DNA from: Colletotrichum lupini
Lineage: Eukaryota > Ascomycota > Sordariomycetes > Glomerellales > Glomerellaceae
Assembly: GCF_023278565.1 (NCBI RefSeq)
Contig: NC_064677.1
Location: 868,001 to 932,000, forward strand
Direction: 5' to 3'
Length of the DNA stretch: 64,000 nt
Shown here piece by piece: positions 58,243 to 64,000 of this stretch. Below the pieces are notes generated by a model that saw only the letters and a list, made by a program, of their open reading frames with translations, made no database searches and was not told where the DNA came from. How positions within the stretch are numbered: the first letter of the stretch is position 1; each line of letters starts with the position of its first letter. Position numbers and translations under genes: made by a program.

Positions 58243-60651
58243 GGTTGTTGTGGTGTCGTCTTTCTGTGTTTCTGGTTATTACTTTTCGAGATGCGACTGT
58301 CGCTATGGTGATTGCTTTGCGCTGGGTTGCGTTGCGGTGCGTTATGTTGCACTCTGCGCGTTGAGCTGTCGGTCTGAGGTGTGGGTGAACGCAAGGGATA
58401 AATCGAAGCGCAAGCCGATGTTGGGAGGAATTAGGACGCAGGGAGGACAAAATAATCACGGGATCGAGTCCGGGGGTATTCGTAATTAGGTGAAGAACCA
58501 AGGTATTCATACGTATGGGATTGCGCCGGCGGGGTGAGTGGTTCGTTCAAGGGTTGAAAGAGAAGAGAGTTTCACGTTGAGTCCGACAAAGTTATTGCTG
58601 GTCCTGTGTTCCTGTGTTGCTGTGTGCCCTCTTGCAAGCTCTTACAAGCTTTTCGCGGTCGGATATGCGTGTGTCGCGATGGTGTTTTAAACCAATGTTT
58701 CCGTCGATGCAAGTTGGTCCCGTCTTTCAATGCGGTGATCAATGCAAGCCGTCGTCAGCTGAGGTGCTCAGATGTATCCGTCTAGACCGTTGACAGCGTG
58801 TACGAATAGTAGGCCGATAACAGGGATATTATAATAGGGGTGGGAACCGGCGTATTCTTTAGGGGTCGATCGAGATGGGATTGCTGTAGCCGTACTTCGT
58901 CGGAAACAGATGAAGCTTCGGCAATATCCGGCGGGAGCTTGTATAGCACTAATGTATTCCGTCGTGTATTGAGTTTTTGCAGCTAAGCAAGCTCTAGAGG
59001 ATGTATCTGTAACGAGGCGACGAATAAAAAGTTGGAACTTATGGCCGTGGCAGCCAAAGGATTGAAAGTCAAGCAAGGTGGGAGAGCGGAAGCAGAGCGA
59101 ATTAGTCGACAGAAGCGCAGTGTCCCGATGGGATTTCGAAACCCGATGACAATTAGCTCGGAGCAGTGTTCCCTGTTGGCAGCCAGCCTCACTCCAAAGT
59201 CAACAAGGTCCTTGGTAAGCTGGTGCTCCAAAACTTGTCTGTTGTTGATTTCAATGCCGTAATGTTCCTTGCAGAAAAGTTGCAAGTGTCATTTCAACTT
59301 CCAAGGTAAGCTTGAGCCAACAAGTCAGACAGCGGACAGACCTCCTTTTGAATATGAGAGACGGCACGAACACCCCCTCCCTAGAACCTCTAGGAAGAGG
59401 CCAGTGGAGAGAGGCAACTAGCAAAGCAGAGAAACCCGACAAAAAGGCTGTTTTCGTCTCTCTGGAGCCAATCACGCACTCTGGACCGAGATGGTCTTGT
59501 GGCCACTTGCCCGAGGGGGAAACGTCATCCATCTGTTCGCACTTTAGGTAAGGTACGGATACCACAGGTGTGTTGAGTCGTGCGAGCTGGAGCTTTGTGC
59601 GCCAGAAATTTCTTGCCTCGGTCAGCCAAAACGGATTAGCAGACAGAAATGAGGCGAAGCTGGAAAAAGCTCTGGCGTTGGTTCATCGCGCTGCTGCTCT
59701 CTGTATACTGTGTAGTGTGTACTCTGTGGACGAAGCTTCTTCCCATTTGCGGCCATCCCGAGACCGAGATGATCAAGGCACGTAGGAACGAGTGGGACGT
59801 GAGTAACGGCGGCTCCGGTTCATTTTCCCGCAGAGTCTATGTATCCATCGAATGAAGAATATTTCTTGGCGGCGCTCTAGTTGCTATCCGCGATTGACGT
59901 GTTGTGGCGTGTGTGGTTGCTTTTGGGGCGGCGCATGAACGTTGGGTTCTTATTAATCTCGGTCAGGTATTACTCTCAAGCTTCTTAGGCGCGCATAGAC
60001 TCGCTGGACTTCAACGTCTCGTCGTTCAAAAATCGCCAACGTCTTATCGCTATCTCGATCGCGATCAGTTTGGGGTTCCCATTCCCAAAAAAAGATGCGA
60101 CCACCTTAAGACTCCATCACGGCGGGGAACAGGGAGGTTCCTTGGTGGCCGAGGTGCGTGATTGACGGCCGAAGCAGCCCAGACTCTTTTGAAGACCTGG
60201 CATGTTGAATTTGGTCTGTATCGATCGCATTCTCGAACTAGTAGTCCTCTCAATTGTCGAATTGGATTGGTCGATGGTCCATTCATTCAATCAAAGTGAA
60301 CTGCGAAAAGGAAAGACTGACGAGAAAAAGAGAGAAAGCGAAGGTGACAGGGAACGAACGTCATCGTCGGTCCCTGCAGCCTCCGACCCCCCGACCCGCC
60401 CCCCTTTGTGTACGTACCTAGGGCATTGGTCTCATTGGCTTCTCGCTTCGGTCCGGACGAGGACCCACTCAGCCCCGTCGAAATTTTCTTTTTTTTTCGG
60501 CTTTGCCCCGCCACGGCCAGTCGGCGGCTTATTTTCTTTACGCGGGCACTCGAAGATCTGCGCACAAACGGGGACCATTACAGATTCCGGGAATGATTCT
60601 TGTTTCCTGATTTTCGACCGTCTAGCATCCAAGATCACCTGATCATCGTAC
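58243..60651. other. gene-free interval
   Basis: About 2.4 kb with short overlapping frames only. It includes the promoter of the PAF-AH gene and the 5' flank of the tRNA. Confidence 0.5.
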
Positions 60652-60750
60652 GGAAGGGTGGCCGAGTTGGTTATGGCGCCAGGTTAAGGTCAGCTTAACA
60701 TCTGTTTCCTGGTGGGGCAACCCGCGCGAGTTCGAGTCTCGTCCCTTTCA
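60652..60750 (+). tRNA. tRNA-Leu(AAG) with 17-nt intron
   Basis: Seven-base acceptor stem (GGAAGGG with CCCTTTC, discriminator A), D-arm GCC/GGC, anticodon stem CCAGG/CCTGG, anticodon AAG at 60686-60688, and T-arm GCGAG-TTCGAGT-CTCGT. A 17-nt intron (60690-60706) starts one base 3' of the anticodon and contains CTTAA, which can pair with the anticodon loop as in other pre-tRNAs. The long variable arm GGGG-CAA-CCC marks a class II tRNA. It decodes CUU/CUC leucine codons (A34 normally becomes inosine). Internal A and B boxes are good. CCA is not encoded. Confidence 0.93.
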
Positions 60751-60900
60751 ATTTTTGATCCTTGACCTTCTACCATGTCGGTCTGTGTAAGTCATTTTTG
60801 ACACAAGAATGGCTCCGGCCAGTGGTCATCAGTAAGGTGTGCCAATACGATCATCCTGTGAAGTATAAACCGTACGTGGACGGATATCTTGTAGGCAATC

Positions 60901-62520
60901 TCAAAGAGCTCTACGATCCTCTCCAATCACCAAGACAGACTTGCCACTACCGACCTCCGCCTCGACTTCGATTTCCACAAGCACCTCATCCCCAATCAGC
61001 CCAGCCGTGATCGTAGTATTAGCCGGCCGAATCCCATGACACTTGAAAGCCCATCCATGGGCCTCTGATACCTCCAAAACATCCTCTTCCCGCCGGAGCA
61101 TCACCCTCGTCCGCACCACATCCGCCATGCTCCCTCCCAACCGCTTAAGGCTTCCTTCGATAATATCCAGCGCTGCCACTGCCTGAGCCCGAGCAGAAAC
61201 TCCTCCAACCACCGCAGCAAGCCCAGGCTGGAGCTCGGGTGGCGGGTTCGCCGTCGTCCCAGACACCCGGATCACGCTCCCAAATCTCGCGGCACGCGAG
61301 TACCCAGCAACGGGCTCCCACTTCCCGCCAGAGCGGAATTCAACCCTCTCCCCCCTAGCAATAGCCTTTTCCACCTCGTCCAGCTCGCTCTTCCTCGGAA
61401 GGTGATGATGGCTCAAGTCCCCCGAAGCCGTCAAGAACGGTGGCCTCCTGTACTCGTCACCGCAATCACCCGGTATATCCTCCAACCCTTCCTGCGCAGC
61501 CTCAATCTTTCTCCTGTCTTCTTCATCCAGCGAGAACCCAAACGCCGCGAGGTTCGCCTCGGCGTACTTCCCGCTCTCGGAAGTCAACCTCCCCCCGATG
61601 ATGACTGCTTTCACGACAGGTATATCAAGCACCCACCTCACCGCCACCGCCGCAACAGAAACGCCATGCTTCTTCGCGATATCGGCAACGGCGCCCAAAG
61701 CACGCTGAAAGGCGTCCCAGCCTCCCGCGGCGTGTATGAAGCGAAGATACTTTCTCAGACTCCAATTCGTCCCCTGCCCGTCATCCTTTGGCTCCAGCTT
61801 GCCAACCCACTTCTCACTCAGAAAGCCTCCAAGTAATGTCCCATACGTCAAGACGCCAACCCCGTGCCGCTCACAAACCCCCGCCATCCGGCCCCTCGTC
61901 AACCGGCGATCGATGACGGAGCACGAGACCTGGTTCGTGGCGATTTCGTGGCCAGAGTGAAGGAGAAGCTCTAAATGCGCCGCGTCGACGTTGGTGAGTC
62001 CTATATGTGCAATTTTGCCCCGTCGTTGGAGGGTGCGCAGGTGAGATAGGTTGTAGAGGTACGTGTCGTCGGTGTAGTCCCAAATATGGTACTGCATCAG
62101 CGCGATCTGGTTCTGGCCCATTCTTGTGAGGGCGAGATCGACGGCTGCCTCTGCTGTCTTGAGGGACCTGTCGCCTGTCTCAGCGGGACACCATTTTGTA
62201 AAGGCCGTGATGGGGGGTAAAGTGTAGTTGTCGTTGTGGTTGTGGTGGCCGATGACGAGCTCTGCGGGGCCGTAGTGGTCTGCCATGTCGAAGCCATCGA
62301 GGCCAGCTTGGATTCTGCCAAAGGATGTCAGTAAGCTTCCGTACAGTTGAATTTTAGGATGCATGTCGTACAAGGGCTTCATCGCGTCTGCTGCTGCCGC
62401 GACGTTAATATCCTGGTCGTGCCCGCCGGCGAGTTGCCAGAGGCCGTTTAGGAGGCGGGGTATCTCGATTGACCCCGCGATGGTCGTCCGCTCGACTTTT
62501 GGCGGCGATTTTGCAGTCAT
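60901..62520 (-). CDS. aldo-keto reductase fused to a RidA/YjgF-like domain
   Basis: Exons 62520-62372 and 62314-60901 (minus), 520 aa. The 57-nt intron (GTACGA...CTGAC...CAG) is stop-free and a multiple of three; removing it gives AMKPLIQAGLDGFDMADHYG, the normal AKR block. Residues 1 to about 330 are an aldo-keto reductase with tetrad D59, Y64, K90 and H126. After a linker, about residues 385-505 form a RidA/YjgF-type domain (VIRVSGTTANPP, DVVRTRVML, RPANTTITAGL, LVEIEVEAEV). RidA enzymes hydrolyse reactive enamines/imines using an Arg in the motif PARS/T; here that place appears to be N482. The two halves are in one uninterrupted frame. The substrate is unknown. It lies 306 bp downstream of the FMO on the same strand. 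Confidence 0.88.
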   Translation of the reverse strand: MTAKSPPKVERTTIAGSIEIPRLLNGLWQLAGGHDQDINVAAAADAMKPLYDMHPKIQLYGSLLTSFGRIQAGLDGFDMADHYGPAELVIGHHNHNDNYTLPPITAFTKWCPAETGDRSLKTAEAAVDLALTRMGQNQIALMQYHIWDYTDDTYLYNLSHLRTLQRRGKIAHIGLTNVDAAHLELLLHSGHEIATNQVSCSVIDRRLTRGRMAGVCERHGVGVLTYGTLLGGFLSEKWVGKLEPKDDGQGTNWSLRKYLRFIHAAGGWDAFQRALGAVADIAKKHGVSVAAVAVRWVLDIPVVKAVIIGGRLTSESGKYAEANLAAFGFSLDEEDRRKIEAAQEGLEDIPGDCGDEYRRPPFLTASGDLSHHHLPRKSELDEVEKAIARGERVEFRSGGKWEPVAGYSRAARFGSVIRVSGTTANPPPELQPGLAAVVGGVSARAQAVAALDIIEGSLKRLGGSMADVVRTRVMLRREEDVLEVSEAHGWAFKCHGIRPANTTITAGLIGDEVLVEIEVEAEVGSGKSVLVIGEDRRAL

Positions 62521-62826
62521 TTTTCTTGATATTTCTGGAGCGTAGGCTTGCAAACTGACTCCCAAAACCAGAGTGTAGTGAGGTGAAAGGTTGACACGTT
62601 TGAATCAGTCACAAGGTGAGGGGAAGTTGTTGCTTAACAATAAAGTCTGCCCAACTCTGGCCCCCAAGTGGCCTTCATATCACATCTCAAATTCACAACT
62701 GTGAGTAAAGTTTCATCAATGATTCTATTGACAATATCGCATACAGCATCATCGCAAATCCCGGGATTTCTCATGTTCTAGGGATATTCTCCGTCGGTCA
62801 GAAGCCGCAGAATTGAGCGCTGAGCC
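62521..62826. other. short intergenic region between tandem minus-strand genes
   Basis: 306 bp between the FMO stop and the AKR-RidA start. It contains the FMO 3' end and the AKR-RidA promoter; no further gene. Confidence 0.5.
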
Positions 62827-64000
62827 TCACTTCAAGTAGCTACGATTATATCTCTCCGGAAATTGTCCAATGATATCAGCTAGCACCTGAACGGCCGTGT
62901 ATCTGGACTACAAATAACAAAGTCAGCCAAGATCATATCGCTAGTGTTTCTCCGTGAGTGAGGACTTACGCTGGTTCGGCACTGAGAAATGGCCATGCCG
63001 GCAAAGTAGAGATTCGAATCTGTTCAAACTCAAGTTAGCACCGTGATCTTTTCACACCAACACCAGAAAGAGAAGCAAAGATACTCACGGCCAGAAAACG
63101 TTGTAAGCCCAGGAACCTCGCCCTCCTCATCCACCCCAAAAGCACTCACATTCACCAACTTGCCCGCCGTCTCCTCGTCAACGAACCCACTCCTCTTCCA
63201 CCTGGCAGGCAAATCCACAACCTCATACCCAGTCGCCAGCACCACCCCATCCGCCTCGACAACCCTCTCGTTCCCCGTCTCCCTATCCCTCACCACGACA
63301 CCCTCCTCCACGAACCCAACAGCATCGCCCCTCGCAATCTGGATCCGCCCCCCAAACACGAGATCAAACGTCCCCGGCTGGTCAACGTAGAACGAGCTGC
63401 CTCGCTCCTCAAACACCTTGGTCATCAAACACGTATCCCGCTCAACAGCGTACCCCAGCCCCTCGAGCGCCAGACTCCTATCCTCCGCCCCCGCGATCGC
63501 CATCCCGATCGCCCCGCGCGCCATGTCACGCATCATCCCGACCGGCAGCGACTCCTGCAGGAAATCCGCCGTGTCGACAGGTATGTCGCCCTGGTACCGC
63601 ATCATGAGGATCGGCGCCACCGTCGCGAAGTCGAGGAGCACCGTCGGGCTGCGCTGGAGGATCGTAACGCTTTTGACGTCCGGGTCTGAAGCGAGGTTGC
63701 CTGCGACATCGTGCGCCGAGTTACCTACCCCGACTATGAGGACGCGTTTGCCTTTGTAGTCTGCCGGGTTGCGATACTCTGACGTATGCTGCACCGGTCC
63801 CGTGAAGAGTTCCCTGCCTTTCAGCTTCGGGACGCGGGGGTTATCGTTGCCGACGAGAAAGCCGTTGGCAAGGAGTAGATTCTTCGCCTTGAGCGTCATC
63901 TCCTCCCCCGTCTTCACGTCCCTGACCTCCACCGTCCAGACCTTCTCCTCTTCGCTCCAGGTGTTCTTCGTCACAGCGACCCCGCCGAAGAAAGGCAGCC
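62827..64000 (-). CDS. flavin-containing monooxygenase (C-terminal part; cut by window edge)
   Basis: Three visible exons on the minus strand: from beyond 64000 to 63089, 63019-62970 and 62907-62827; the N-terminus with the first FAD site lies outside. The NADPH-binding motif is VGVGNSAHDVA, and the FMO hallmark VVLATGYE appears 190 residues later. The C-terminus after splicing is TTFSGHSNLYFAGM and VQVLADIIGQFPERYN. Such enzymes hydroxylate or oxygenate nitrogen-, sulfur- or ketone-containing substrates. The sequence pattern (GxGNSAxD) resembles the YUCCA-like/fungal FMO group. The last two introns are 69 and 62 nt with GTGAGT and GTAAGT donors. Tandem with the AKR-RidA gene, so a joint role is possible. 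Confidence 0.88.

Overview
The window looks like nuclear DNA of a filamentous ascomycete (Pezizomycotina, most likely a plant-associated Sordariomycete). Supporting signs are short introns of about 50-120 nt with GTRAGT-type donors, CTRAC-like branch sites and YAG acceptors; Zn2Cys6/PF11951 regulators; a fungal rhodopsin-domain membrane protein; a CAF-1 large subunit; plant-cell-wall enzymes (GH78, GH28); and an intron-containing tRNA-Leu(AAG). I cannot name the species from sequence alone. Gene models were built by hand from reading frame, splice consensus and family motifs. Family names are from memory of motifs, not from searches.

Layout. 1-11.5 kb is a carbohydrate-linked block: a GH78 alpha-L-rhamnosidase (minus, cut by the left edge, one in-frame TGA), a PF11951 regulator without a DNA-binding domain (plus), a complete Zn2Cys6+PF11951 regulator (minus, convergent with the previous one), a D-xylose-reductase-type aldo-keto reductase (plus, divergent from the complete regulator) and a zinc polyol dehydrogenase of the L-arabinitol/sorbitol/xylitol type (plus). 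The regulator/reductase promoter carries five CreA-type SYGGRG sites. Together these suggest a small pentose/deoxyhexose utilisation block, but co-regulation is an inference. 11.9-13.5 kb holds two small unrecognised or secreted proteins. 16.3-17.7 kb is a multi-pass rhodopsin-domain protein, 19.9-22.0 kb a secreted bicovalent FAD oxidase (BBE/isoamyl-alcohol-oxidase type), and 23.2-24.2 kb a secreted M43 metalloprotease.

25.4-28.1 kb encodes a large protein with a fungal PF17111-like N-terminus and TPR-like helices. 29.3-31.7 kb has a small conserved fungal protein and a DUF7730/F-box-like protein. From 31.7 to 44.8 kb I find no convincing gene: about 13 kb of GC-balanced sequence ending in a pyrimidine-rich leader in front of a 348-aa disordered fungal protein. 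After another empty stretch (45.8-49.5 kb) comes CAF-1 subunit A, then a GH28 polygalacturonase-like enzyme, a 134-aa protein with a duplicated motif, a PAF-acetylhydrolase-like lipase, the tRNA-Leu, an aldo-keto reductase fused to a RidA/YjgF domain, and a flavin monooxygenase cut by the right edge.

Most interesting points: the AKR-RidA fusion, whose usual RidA arginine appears to be Asn and which sits in tandem with an FMO; the regulator pair in which one partner lacks its DNA-binding domain, beside pentose enzymes; the single TGA in an otherwise intact GH78; four introns that are multiples of three and stop-free, so spliced and retained forms both encode protein; and the 13-kb gene-free tract.
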